A program made the translations under genes and the position numbers. From Pomacea canaliculata (Eukaryota > Mollusca > Gastropoda > Architaenioglossa > Ampullariidae), in contig NC_037599.1 of NCBI RefSeq assembly GCF_003073045.1, forward strand, positions 20,278,555-20,342,554: a stretch of 64,000 nt of DNA. Reading direction: 5' to 3'. Below are positions 1 through 13,214 of the stretch, one piece after another (the stretch's first letter is position 1; every line of letters starts with the position of its first letter). The notes under the pieces are model-generated. The model was given only the letters and a program-made list of their open reading frames with translations. It made no database searches and was not told the origin of the DNA.

Positions 1-280
1 AGAAGATGATGTTCTGAAGTACCTGTCTATAGCAGAAAATCTGTTTCCTTTTATTGTTTTGATTAAAATAGCTGCCCTGATTTTAAGTTTTCAAAGAATG
101 ATACAACTAAAAATGTATTAGCACAGATTTTCATGTGTGCCTGTATTCCTTGCTGCCTAGGTTTTTACGATGTGCCGTTTGTCAGCTAGACTGTTCCATT
201 TCGTCAATGGCTCATTTATTAAGTATGTCTGCACTGCCTGTAGAATCATCAAAGTTGTTCATGACAGTTATTTGTGACAG

Positions 281-2007
281 ATTGCAGGTGTGTCCATACT
301 TCGTGCAGGGGAGACAATGGAACAGGCACTTCGGGAAGTGTGTAAAGATGTCAGTATTGGCAAGATCCTCATTCAGACTAACCTGGACACAGGAGAACCT
401 GAGGTGAGTTTTTGTGTTCCACCCATGAAGTTAATTGAGTAGCAAGACTGAGATTAACTCTTGCGAGGAGGTTAATTACTGGTGGTCATTTCTCAATCTT
501 GGTGAGAACAGAGAGGTGGCTGACAGATTTGAACTTTGCAAAATGTGTTGCAGAAAGCATGGGAATCATTAATGTAGGATTTTTTTCTGTTTCTGTTACT
601 ATGCAGTCTTGTGCAAAATATCCATCTATTTTATTATTTTAAAAAAGGCCCTTTAGATACAAAATTAGCAAGAAGGTGCAGCCTAGCACAGTCCACAAAC
701 TTTCTAGTTTCAAATAAATGTGTACATGTAAATCTAGGATTGTGGCAGTTACATTTTCACTTGATTCCTCTTTATATGTTGTTAACACTGTAATTCCCAC
801 TTTTTTTTTCTGATGCTGCTTGTTACCTTTGTCTCAGTAGTTTTTACAATATCACTGCATCATCATGGCTTTCTGTGTGCACTTTTGTCTGCTCATCTCT
901 AGTGTTTCACTCTGCAGCTCAGCAACTTTATTTTACATTCAGAGTCCTGATGTTGATGTCTACATAAAATCAGAAAATATGATATAATTTATCTATATTT
1001 AGTATTTTGTAATATATTGTATGCCATTTGTGTGGGCTCCATGGCCTACCATAAAAGTATTTTGTAGTTGTATTCATTGTGTTTTAGGAGTTTAAAAGGT
1101 ATTTGTCCTTTCATTCAATAGCTACACTATTTGCGACTACCGAAGAACATAAAGGAGTATCATATCTTTCTCCACGATGCAACCGTAGCAACAGGAGCTG
1201 CTGCTATGATGGCCATCCGTGTCCTGCTGGATCATGATGTTCCTGAGAGCAGCATCACACTCTGCTCATTGTTGATGGCAGAATCAGGTGAAAAAGAGCT
1301 TTGTTAATGAGTTGGGCAGTATGGATCAATGATAATTTGAGATTATTGAATGTTGTTCTGTTACTTTTTTCCCATTCCATATTTTTTCACATCCAAACTG
1401 GAGTCACGAAGTAGCTCTTCAGAGAGACTTGTGTTATTTTGCCATACTTTTAGAAGTAGTCATTGCTTGTTATAAATAAAAATCTAGCTGGAAATGGAAG
1501 TGGCTTGTAAAGCTATATTAGGGAACCTATATATTAAAAGAGCATATAGGTTATACATAATGCAGAAACTTACATGTTTTATACATCTGTGGGTATATAC
1601 CTGTACATAAATATTTTTATAAGACAAATACCTTAAGCTTATGTGATTGTGTCAGGGGTACACTCTGTGGCCTATGCTTTCCCCAAAGTGAAGATTGTGA
1701 CAACTGCTGTGGACAAAGAGGTCAATGAGAAATTCCACATCCTGCCTGGCATAGGTTAGTGCTTTGGCTAGTTTATGGATTTTTTTTCTTTTGAAGGAAG
1801 AATTTTGAAGGTTGATGCGCACTAGAACTGGTTGCATGTAAATATGAATGTTATACGATTTTTAGAGTTTTTTTTTTTCAAACAAAAGTTACAGTTTACA
1901 ATATTTCTTTCATCACATCTTTAAAATCATTAAGAGCATTGTCACCTTCTGTCATTGCAGGTAATTTTGGTGATCGATTCTTTGGTACTGATCTGACAGA
2001 AAACTAG
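281..2007 (+). CDS. UCKL1: Uridine-cytidine kinase-like 1, C-terminal part (last four exons)
   Basis: Four exons read in phase: 281-403, 1122-1287, 1656-1754 and 1961-2007 (TAG stop), all with AG/GT borders. They encode about 144 residues that match the C-terminal uracil phosphoribosyltransferase-like domain of UCKL1: [15 protein letters not shown], then LHYLRLPKN, the PRPP-loop-like stretch [43 protein letters not shown] and finally [11 protein letters not shown]. In the family an N-terminal uridine kinase P-loop domain phosphorylates uridine and cytidine in pyrimidine salvage; that part lies upstream of the window. The tail after FGTD is only four residues (LTEN), shorter than the acidic tail I recall for vertebrate UCKL1. 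Bases 1-280 look like intron. Family assignment is firm; activity of the UPRT-like domain is not implied. Confidence 0.93.
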
Positions 2008-2324
2008 CAGTGGTGTCAGGGCCATATCTGGCTTGTACAGTGGCCTGCCTTACAGTGGAAATCTAGAAGCATTTATTAGTACCGGTGCAAGAAATGGAGT
2101 ACAAATGTGTGAGAGACAGTGAGTTTGAACAAGTGTTGTTAAACATTGTCTTTAATTTTATTGGCTTGGGTACTTGTTTCACTTGGTGAAAATGATTATG
2201 TTTGTGTGTCATTTCTTAAATGTATAGTGAAGGTTGAGTGCTGCTGTTGTGAGCTCAGAGGTCTGTCATGTACCCTATGTCCCCTAAAATATGCATGCAT
2301 GTGTTTCAAATACATTTCATGTAT

Positions 2325-2330
2325 AATAAA
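2325..2330 (+). promoter_or_regulatory. Candidate poly(A) signal of the UCKL1-like gene
   Basis: An AATAAA lies about 320 bases after the stop codon, in AT-rich DNA with no coding signal. A second AATAAA at 5281-5286 could serve a longer 3' UTR. Which one is used cannot be told from sequence alone. Confidence 0.45.
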
Positions 2331-5300
2331 ACAAATCATGCAATGAAACATTCCACAACATGCATTGGAAATTGTGCTAAAAACTTGAAGTGTTTTAAAA
2401 TTGTATGATATGTTAGTGCTCCTGTTTGCTGGTATTTGTTTTTATGTCAGATGTCTGTGGATTTAAAAACTCTACCATTATTTTGCATTGTGCATGCATC
2501 ATGTTTAAAACCTGCACATTAAATCCTTTGCATGCACATTTTAATGGGGACCTGTGTGCTTGGATGGACATCTGAGCTGATAGCATATCTCTCCTGCCAG
2601 TAAAGGCAAAAGATGAGATTTATTTTATTAAGTAATTTTTTTCTGAAATGGCAGTTTGTTGTTTTTTTTTACTTGATTTCCCCAATCAGCCTTGCCTACC
2701 AGACTCCACATTTACATTTTTTTCTCAGGTTTTATATGTACCTTATATAAGCAGGGACAAGGATGTTTCTGATCCTGGTTTGTAACTCATGTTCATCACC
2801 AAGAAGCCATGGAAACTGCAAGGGGATATGTGTTCTTTCTTGCCATTTAGAAAACGGATTCAGAATATTTCATTCTGGTACCTGGTATATGTGTTGATAG
2901 CTCTAGTTAAGACCTTTGTTCTTTTTCTGTCTATAAAGATCCATAGTTTACTTTAAGCTTCAGATTATATCATACAATAATAGATAAGCTGTGTGAGTAG
3001 GTCACAGTTCCTGACCTCGCTAAATGGTCCAGGTCACACACACAAAAAAAACATTTTGAAACAAGAGTGTCAGCTTAACTCAAAAGGAGTCACTTCATAG
3101 ACCATTGTTATAAATGTCTGTGCGAGTGCTAAGGCAGTTCAGGAAAACTAGTCAATATTTTATTCTCCATTGCTAAAGGTAGACTAAAGGATGTAACTGA
3201 GGATGTTGCTTGAGGAATTATCTTTATGTAGTTATTTTTCTGGGCATTGTTTAGTTGGTTGTTTCCTGGCAATTATTTAAAATTTTCTAGTCCTATAGTG
3301 ACTACATATCGAAAATGGTGTGTCAGAGATAAAAGGTTTCATGTCGATCCTAAGCTAAAAGGCCCCCATAAACCTTATGCATATGCATAACTTATTTCTG
3401 TGTTTAGATTCCTTATGGATCATCTCATTGTTTTAACAAAGAAACTGGATTTTTGGCATTGGTAAGATTTGTGATAATATTATCCAGTTTGGTGTAGTAG
3501 CCTACTTCATGGCGTTTTTTTTCTATATATACAATTTACATGCTGTTCTAAATAGGAAAAAAAAGCTTGAAAATTCTTTTAAGAAAATTTGAATTCTACT
3601 AATGTTTATCTATTTATAAGAACAAAAACCACAGTTGTATATTACATGATTATTTTTTCAAAATGATAAAAATTCATGCATCCAGCGAGAAAGACCTGTG
3701 CTGAAGGGGCATGACTGGTGAATCAATAGAATACTGAATGCCAGTGGTTTTCTGGCACATTTCTGAAAACCTTAAGGTCTTGGGAAAAGTTTATTACAAT
3801 TAAGGTCTCATGTATTCATCAAAACATTAAAAACAAAAATCAAAAAAGAAACTGAAATCACTTGTATAGGTTAATAGGGAAAGGTTTTTACTGCTGCTGG
3901 ATTCTGGGTAGAATATAAGAGGTTTTAGTTTTAGATGTTTAAACTTGTATTTTAGTTTCAGGCCATTTGGGCAGTCTGATGGACAGTCAGTGAAGTTACC
4001 AGTGGCATACGGGAATGTGTTGAAGCAGTGAGATTTTACTAATGTCACACTGGACACAGTGGGTTTTCTTTGTTTTGTTTTAAAATGTAGCAGCATTCCT
4101 GGCCAAATTTAGATATGCAGAGCTTTTATCTTCCCGTCCACTTTGTCTCTGATAAAGTGCAGACCTTCCAAAGATCAGAGATGAAAAAGAGTGGTTGAAA
4201 TGGAAGGTCTTTATGAATATATCTATTTAATAATGCTTCTCCTCCTCTGCCTTGTGCTCCCCACCCCCCTGCCTCCCCAAAATGCAAGACATCCCAGAAT
4301 TCTGGGGCAAAAATTATATCAGAGACTGGTTCTTTGAGAAGACATTGCTTATTTTGGAAAACACTGTTAAAAAGGTTTTACTATCGATGTTTTGCTGATG
4401 ATAGGACATAGTAAAGGAAGTATATGTGATTAGCTTTTGTTAGTTCAGGATAGATGGCGTAGTGCATCATCATTTCATTGAATTTTTCTGTTGAAGCAGT
4501 AAAGATATGGATGAAAGATTTCTTTTCGGAATATACTGTTGTTTGCGTAAGTGTACTTTCATGGCCCATAAGATATTAGTGTTAGATATAGATTGGAACA
4601 GACACGACTTGCTCAGTCACTTTTGCTATATTGATCTCCACAAATCAGTTTTATTCGACTTGGATGGATGGACAAGGGTATGAGTCAGTCACCACCTTTG
4701 CCTAACACAATGGATGATTGACTCATCAGGACTCGGTTTAAAAAAAATTTCTCATAACCAAGTTCCGGGTAAACAAATTTTGGTTTAATACTGCAGTGAT
4801 GCTGAAGATGCTTCCTCTAAATAATTCCCTATTGAACAAGAGGATTTTAATTTATTTTTATTTCTGCAATTTGAGAATGTGTATGACTTAGTGGTGTTTG
4901 TGTGTAGTCTAAAATGTGTGTTTTAAAATTGTCCCTTGAATGCTAGTGGTTGTGTGAAGCAGGTTTGAATGAGAACCATGTGAAAGATGAATATATTTGA
5001 ATGAATGGAAGAAAATAGTTAACAATGTAAACCTACATTTACTTGTGGAAGCGGGCATGTATTTAGTGCTGAAGGCAATATTTAAATTGTGCCATTTTAA
5101 GTTTGTTTAATTTTTGTAACATAAAAGAATTTACATTTACACCCAGATAAAGTTTGTGTTTGCATTTTAGTTTTTCGGTGATTATTTTTGCATTTCATTG
5201 CCATTTTTGGTTTTTGCTCGATATCAGACTCACAGTAAGATTTCTGTTTGAATGAAGATCAGACACCAAAACAAGAAGAAAATAAAGATATGTTCCTATC

Positions 5301-8300
5301 TTGGCATTTACAAGACTTATTGTACAGACATGTATATCCATTTCCTTTGTGCATTTATAGCATGAAGTGACTGGCTAACAGGAGCCCAGTTACTTCAGTC
5401 CTTTTCTAAAAACCTGAAGAAAGTACTCCATGTAGGTCAGTACAGACATCATTTATAACTTCAATTCATGGCTTCAGTTCACATAAGTAAAGATGAATAT
5501 CAACTAATTCTCAATTTGTTTATGACCAAGAAAAAAGAAAATTCGGTTGCTGGAAAAGATCAAAGCATGTTTAGTGTCATCATATTTACAAAGTTTTGGT
5601 AACTGACATGAATGTGTATACAAAGAAAGGGATTTTTTATTCTCTTTTTGCTTCACCATTTTTTTAAAGTTGCTTCTTTACTTAAGACTTCGTGATTTCA
5701 GACTGGCAGTAAAATTAGGTTTGTGATATTTCTGAGAAAACAATCCTGATATTTTTTAATTCTAGCTTTGGCGAATGTTGCTGAAATTCTGTGGATGTTT
5801 CTTACAGAAGCTTAGAACGTTTTCTCTCAAGAAATATCACTTGTTCAAGAGAAAAAAACCCAGGGTCATTCTGAAGTGGAACACATTCAGATCTGTTATT
5901 TCAGGAAAAATTGGCAGAAAGAAAAAACTGTTTATTGCTACTTTTGTCTTTTTTGTTATTGAGATTAGTGGTCCAAACAAATTTTTATGAACAGGTAACA
6001 ATGAAATACACTAATGAATGCAGATGGATAGCTACATTTCTTTCCTAATGATCAATTCCTAATGTTCATTGAAGCTTAGGTTTATCCCCTCTCCCAGCCT
6101 GAGAGGAACTGAGCACCGACAAGCTAGGCTCAGATTTTTTTTTAATAACATTGTAAAAACGCCATTCCTGTTTTTGGTCAGCATTATCGAGGACCAAGGA
6201 TTAGTGTTTTAGCAGAAGGCACAGTCACATGATGTGTCATTTTATTCCCCCTCAGAATTGGTAAAAACAGCTGTCTGCATTGGAAGAAAAGATTGCATGT
6301 CAGCTGCTAAGATCGTTGACAGGATTCACTCTGTGAGAACCATTTACACTATTCCACAAGCCTTGTGATTTTCATAGATGTCAAGTTTATTTCAGCATAA
6401 AACATCATTATGTAATTGTCCCCCTCGCCCAAAAAAAAATCAAGCAGGAGGAATATTTTTTTTTTCTTTTTTCATTCCCACACATTAGTTTGAGCATTTT
6501 AAAATGTCATTTTTGCTATAACTTGGACATGACACAGCGATAACTTGCGACAAAGGAGCTTGTCATTTGGAAAATGCACAGTAACAGGTTCAGGACTGCA
6601 GGAAAACTAATAGCATTGGTTATGTGCAGGATACTTCGTAGATTATTAATTTCATTGGAGATATCAGCATTTTGAGACAACCAGTAAACAAACAAACAAA
6701 TCCAAAACTTGTGTACCATTGGTGGTGGAGTTAGCACCACAATGAGGACTGAGGGACGTAGCTGTAGTTTCATGTCAAGAGGGGTTAGTCACATTGGAAG
6801 ATTAAGTGTTTTTTTTTTTAAAGACAGCAAATTATACCATGCTTTTGACAACAAAACTGTTAATGTAGCTATTTCTACAGTTTTGTCTACACTTCAGACA
6901 AGATGCCATATGATGCTTGTCTGCACATGAGGATTTTCTTAAGTAATTATGAAATGGACAGGTGGATTTTTCTTTGCTGACAAAACCCTGCTTGAAGCAG
7001 GTGCCTTGGCTTGCCAGACATTAATTTGTTTCATGTACAATTTAAATTGGTAACCGAGGAAAAGGAATTAAGGCAATATTTGTATGATTTGCATAAAATG
7101 AAACATATTGTAACAAGCCACTTGTAGTGCTGCTGGGAGAAATATGATAAAAAGTGTCTTTAACATACAATTGTTTTGTGCACATTGTTCCCTTCTGAGG
7201 ATTTATCTTGTGTTGCAAGAGGACAGAAATAAACTTTGAATATCTTACCGGAGAGACAAGAGCGTGCATGTATTTTCAGGCATGAAGTGTTTGTCAAGAG
7301 TTATTCAAACAGTGTTCAAGAACAATTTGCTGTGTATTATGAACGCATTGTATGGTCCAAAAGAAACTTCACACATGATCAGTATTATAAATTTGTCCTA
7401 AAATGCACAGCACCAGGAGCTTGCTAAAGGGGAGGGAGGACTTCTCCCACCCACATTTCCTGTAGCTTTTTGGAAGTAACACCTCAGGCATTTCATTTTG
7501 ACACATTCTATAAAATGTGCTAACTATAAAAGATTATGATCTTTATAGTTCATGTTATAATGTTATGCTTTATTGTAAGAGTATTTGTGCTAAAATAATT
7601 TTCCCCACATCTTGATATCCCGAGCTTGGTAAACTGCTGGCAGAGGTCTTTAATACAGAAAAAATCTTTAAAGTGGACTTTAATTAAACTGGGATTTCTT
7701 TTTCTTAGACGAGGAAAGGAGTACAAAAGAGATGAGAGTTGTGAAGATTTTTCCTTTGTATATAAATAATTAACTTTGACATATCTTCTCAGTAAATACA
7801 AACTGTGCCATTCTGATAACAAGAAAACAATGTATATAAAGCCCTTTGAATTAAATTATTCTTACGGGCATTGACTGGCTTGTTGTTGATCTGTCTGCAG
7901 AAAATGAATTTTGACTTGCAAATTAAAAAAAAAAAGCACTACACAATAATTTACAAGGAGTTAAATCCAAAGTTATTTAACACAAATCTGTTGTTTTTGT
8001 TGTTAAAAAACAGTTTCTCTTAGCGCCGTGATCAAGAACATGGGAGCTGTGTCCCACATACATATTTTGACATCACTCTAAATACATTGGTTGTGTCTGA
8101 AAAGTTTTCTCCAGGGTTTGTTGCCAATGGCAGGTGACTAACAGGTAGTGACAGGGAAGACACTTTCTGCTGCCTAACCCTTTCACTGCCAAGCTTTCCT
8201 TCAGCTGGCCTTTTAGTTTCTGGTGGCAATCTGTGGGGTTAAAGTCACCCCACTCAAGCAGCTGTAACTTTTAAACTATTTTTATCAATTTTAAACATTC

Positions 8301-9460
8301 TGTCTGTCCATTAATTTGGAAGAATTGCTTTATTTCCGTTTTGAATGGTGACAAAAATCCATCATTAAATTGTTTGATCTTGCAATGTACTTAAATACTT
8401 TATGTTTGGCATGAAAATTGAATCCAGAAAGCATAAGTAGTTAGTAAAATCATTAGCAAGTAAAATCCAAAAAGAATGTTTGAAATGGAGCACTTTGTTC
8501 AAGAGATACAGGTATTTTAGTGGTGACCATCAGTCCAGCTGCCTGGCACTGGCACCTTGTTTTTTCTGTACTTGTCAGGTGTCAGAACATGCTTATGTGC
8601 TGTTAGCACTGACAAAAGAAAGAAAGAGAAGTCCAAAACCAAATTAATCCACACAAACGAAATTTTTTTGTAACGCACAGATTTATGCCTTCAGATAAGA
8701 TTATTGCTGGCTCTAAAGCACTAAGTTATACTTAAGCCACAAGCTGTCCAATGTGCGTTGTGCGGATCAATTGCAAAGTGTCCTAAAGTATCAACCGGAA
8801 CCGAGTCTCTCTCCTCGATCAGCCTAAGGACATTTATAGGTGGACTGCTGTCTGTCTGCCGAGACCAACGCTTAGACTCTAGGGAAGGTCTCCGCTGTTA
8901 GTCTCGGCGAGCCCAAACATAGAATATATGACTAAACCGGAAGCTTTGTAGTAGCATGCCTCGTTTTAGTAGTTAACTGGGGGGGGGGGGGGGAATCGTC
9001 TGCCACAGTCCAGTCATACAAGTTCGCGGATTATTCCATTGACACACACTGTCATACAAGCCAGCAGAAAATGTCGCACGACCATTTCTGAACCAATCAC
9101 ATCTCACGATGACAGTAACAATGAGGAACAATTTTTGTCCCCACTCAAGATCAAGACAGCACCATTACAGATATTTTTAGTGCAAGATTAAAGCGCACTG
9201 AGAGAGCTTCAACACACAGTGCGTGTCCAGAAATGCGACTTAAGCTCACTTGACAAAGCTCGATTAGATAAAATGAAACAGCTGGTCACAATCTTAGTCT
9301 CACCGTGGGCAGCAAAAATTAACTTTTGTAGAGACAAGATGACATCTTTGTTGCACACAGACACTCTCAAAACTTCATCAATGAGACTATAATTTAGGGG
9401 TTAAAAAAAAAGTAAAGATTTTTGTTCAGGTCGTTTGGAAGTGAATTGTTAGAAACATTA
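2331..9460. other. AT-rich spacer or long 3' UTR, no recognised gene
   Basis: Seven kilobases of AT-rich DNA with only short ORFs, none resembling a known protein on either strand. The first part may be an extended 3' UTR of the UCKL1-like gene. A G-run lies at 8979-8993, and a short inverted repeat (8-base arms, 8858-8865 and 8901-8908) flanks about 35 bases. Nothing else could be supported. Confidence 0.5.
8979..8993. repeat. 15-base G homopolymer
   Basis: An uninterrupted run of 15 G. It is low-complexity sequence where read length errors are likely. Confidence 0.9.
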
Positions 9461-9464
9461 CTTT

Positions 9465-9625
9465 TCTCTAGGTGAGGGCGGTGCTCATCTCCTCTCTCTC
9501 GCTGCCATACCTTCCTAACCTTTTATGGAGTCAGGTACCCATTCCCTCCAGCTGGGTCGAATGGGAGACGTCTGCTCCGCTACTCGGGTATCGAACCAGC
9601 GCGCCTCTTAGTTTGGACGCCAGAA
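9465..9625 (-). repeat. tRNA-derived SINE
   Basis: Read on the minus strand, the element starts near 9625 with an anticodon-arm-like stretch, then a box B (GGTTCGATACCC at 9597-9586). A body follows that contains GGGAATGGGTACCTGA and ends in a GA-rich low-complexity tail near 9465. Box B, the order of parts and the length of about 160 bases suit a tRNA-derived SINE. Box A is weak, so the head may be truncated. I cannot name the family. Confidence 0.6.
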
Positions 9626-12600
9626 TTTAGGGAGAGGAGAAGAGGGAGAGAGAGAGGAGAAACGATGAAATGTTTGCTGCAAAGTATGGACTGGCTACGG
9701 ACTACTATTTGACTTTGTCGAAGAGCACTCAGCTGGTTTTATCGATAACATTATCCTGGTCACACCCTGTTTTGCTATGACCATATGTAAACACAACAAC
9801 AGATGCAAAGACGGATAGAGTGATAAGAGTGAATACTACCGCCTGAGTACCATACATACCATCAAGTGTCTTTTTATTATAACCTAGAAAATTTTATAGA
9901 TGTGTTGATTTAACAGATATAACCGGATCTACAGATATACAGAGAGTAAATAGATAAATATAGAAGAATAGCTAGAAATGTATAGTTAGAAATAAACAAA
10001 GGACACTGAGTTTTTCAACCAAATCTTCTTTCTTTAAAATTTATTTTCAGTCAGTTTTCGGGATAAAAAATATAATGTCTTTCATGGTACGTGCTCGTCA
10101 ATATTTAAATGTAAAATTCTGAATCCAGACATTTTCCATTTGGTTCGACTCCTCACTGTGCTCAAATATCTATTTATTCATGCATCTCTCCATACGCAGA
10201 TACACCCTCATACACTCACGCATACATATATAACTAGTGTAAACTAGTCACGTTCGCACACCAACCCTTCCCACCCCGACACACACACACACCTCGACTT
10301 GTCACGTCACTTCCGCTTTTACCACGCACGCTCCTACCCATTCCTCACAGACTGAGGGACAGGTGACGAACCAGCACACCTGTAAGCAAACAGATGAATA
10401 AGTGAGATGACCAAACACACTCGCTTGTCATTGCTTATGCGAAACCTTCCTCCACACTCCTTCAAGACGACACGAACATATACAGCGGCCATACACACCT
10501 TGCATTAAACACTCGCCCATCTCTGCTTGCTGGGGCCAAACCTAGAGAAGACCCCAGGTATCAAGGGACTGAATGTAGAACTTTAATCAACTTCAAAATG
10601 TGATGCGAGGGTTGGAGACAGACAGTGCATGATCTCTTTGCAAGAACCTGCAACCCACCATACTGCTTTTCAACGGTGCTTTGGAGTACACAGACTCATA
10701 GTCTACATGTTCCAGATTTCAGTACAAACGACATTTTATCACAAAAGGTTTTCAGTAACATTGTGTAAGGGCACACGGGTTCAGAACGAGCGATTACAGT
10801 GTCGCGAGATGGACATGATGAGATAACAAGAAGAATATGCCAGGTGTTCGCCAGGCAAACTCTCCCAGTATTCCTTGCCTCCTAAAAGACTTTTAATCGC
10901 GTGATATTATATAAATATTCTGGAATGTTTGACATTCAAATCTTTCTTGTCAGATCCGCAGGTCACAAACAGGTAGGTCCATCTTAATGCTCAGCTCCTC
11001 GATCTTCGCAAGCTTTAACTATCCTTACAAAATAACGATAAAATCTTTGTTCTTGATGAGTAGGAGTCAGCAGCTGTTTGCATGCTCGCCTGCGTATGTG
11101 CTGAGTCGTTAAGAAAGCATACTATAGGGCCGAAAAATTCCCTCTGCTTTCTGGAAGAACAATCTAAGATCTGAACCTGAAACATTTCACGTCCATGGTG
11201 TTGAAAATTGTCATGTTTGAGTTTTTGCCTCCTTTAAACAAACTGCAAGAAGCAGTTAATGTGTTGCATCTTGGTATGTAAAGCTTTGTAAGAATTCTAC
11301 CAATCTACCGTCGATAGTCAATTATTCACCTTTTTTGAAGACAGGAATGAAATAAATGAACATTAAAAACGCGTGGATAAATGACCACCCAGGTCACCAT
11401 AAACAGTTTGAAGGTAGGTGATCATAGACACTAAACTTAGGGTTAGATCAAATCTCATAAAATAGTAGTTTGGTTGATTGCTAGCTAGGACCCTGTACAC
11501 TTAAGCGTCTACTTATTATTTTATACAAGCAGAGCAACATAATATTATGCCACATGTGACATTATCCAGGTTATGGGCTTCGTCACTGTGTCATGTGACA
11601 CGTGACCTGTGCGACTGCAAGAATATATCTTTCTATTCTCGTTTGAGGCGGCCAGCAAGCTTTTAAACGCAGCAGCAATGCAATGGTAGAATTTAATTTT
11701 GAAAACTATTTTCAGACGCAGTTAAACTGGTAACCTTTTCACCAAGAACACGAACAATGTACATTTTATGGTAATGCAGACATTACAGGTAATTTAGAAT
11801 CCATATGAATACAAGACATAACCACGAGAATCATAAGGAAAGACAACTGTGAGAGCAAAGAGACGACAAAAATGTATTTCAAGAATAAGAAAGTGGGTGT
11901 AGGGGGAGAATAAAATGACGGCGAAAAACAACAACAACGACAAGGACGACGACGACGACGACGACGACAAACTAAAAGAAAGGCGAACTGACAAACAAAA
12001 TAAGAAATGGCAGAGGACGGGAAAAATAAAACAGAGCGTACTTGAAAACTGACTAAGATAAGAATAAGAACAAAAGCAGATAATAAATAAATAAAATTAA
12101 TAAATAAATCGATTACATATTGTAACCCAGTCAAAAGCAAGAATCAGGACCAGGAAGAAGGGACTGATGTCACAACCTGTATTGCAAAAGTTTATGTAAT
12201 TTCTCATCCCATTTTACCCTTCTCTAAATATATATATCCCTAAAATGATGAGAAACGATCAGGGACGAGTCACATGACAGCTACCCAGGAGGGGCGCGGA
12301 CAGATTTCCTTATCCGAGTCCGGGTCGAGCTGCACACGTGACGTCACGAAGGCGTGTCGCCCACGCGCCGTGCCGTAGTAGAGGCGCGCAGGGGCTGAGC
12401 AGATTGTATCGTCTACTTCTTCCTAATCGCAGGTGTACAGAGGGCGAGAGGAGAGACATGTTGCTGTCCATTTTTTAGTCGACAGACGAGATTTAGACGA
12501 GACGGATTACTAGGAATGAGGGAGTGGATGACATGCAGCGAGCCCTCGACACGTTTGTCTTTGTGTGCGAGTGTCCTTACAGCTAAAAAAATTAGTACCC

Positions 12601-13205
12601 CTCCTCCTTCGGGCCTTTCCCATCTTAATTGTGACATGAAGCTAAGTATTTTACTGTGTTGGTGACACTATGCCAAGTGTTTTAGTGTTTTGTACATTGA
12701 GCCAAATATTTTATAGTTTCATGTCAGTCTGTTCACTACATCATGCCGTGGATAGCTCACTCCACACTAAAAAGTCTCAAAACAGAATGGAAAGTTTACA
12801 GGTTTTTTTTTCAAATCGCTGCACTCACACAAGCCACTTTCTGGAATACAGATAAGAATAAAGCTTCACCAACAGATGAGACTTTCCCTAGCAATGGGCG
12901 GTCTGTTTTTTTAAAATTTTTTATCAGCAACTATTTGTGGGCAACTTCTGTAACGAGTGGTGCTCAAACACCTCACTCAGTTCGACATTTACATTTTACT
13001 GATTTGTATATAAACACAATTAATCACAAAATGTTTAGCTGTGTCATATCTTTATAATGAGGATATTTGTGTTGTATTATATCGTTATAAATAAAATTCT
13101 TAGTTCCAGAAAGCGATGTCGTCATGTCCGATATCTTGTACCGTTACAAATAGATCACTAACCTATATGATGACCTCGTGAGTGCACCTTGACCTTTGTT
13201 TGTAG
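9626..13205. other. Intergenic region upstream of the first chitin deacetylase gene
   Basis: No recognised coding sequence. It holds short CA runs near 10279, a GAC triplet run at 11945-11968, and a more GC-rich stretch at about 12290-12640. That stretch could contain the promoter and an untranslated first exon of the downstream gene. An AATATATATAT string near 12226 is TATA-like but not specific. Confidence 0.35.
11945..11968. repeat. GAC trinucleotide microsatellite
   Basis: About eight GAC units in a row. On the minus strand this produces the Ser/Arg-rich runs seen in ORFs there, which are therefore not treated as genes. Confidence 0.85.
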
Positions 13206-13214
13206 AACAAAACC

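Noticed and set aside
11766-12140. 124-residue ORF, minus strand
   Set aside because: Arg/Ser runs come from a GAC triplet array; the rest is hydrophobic AT-rich translation with no domain.
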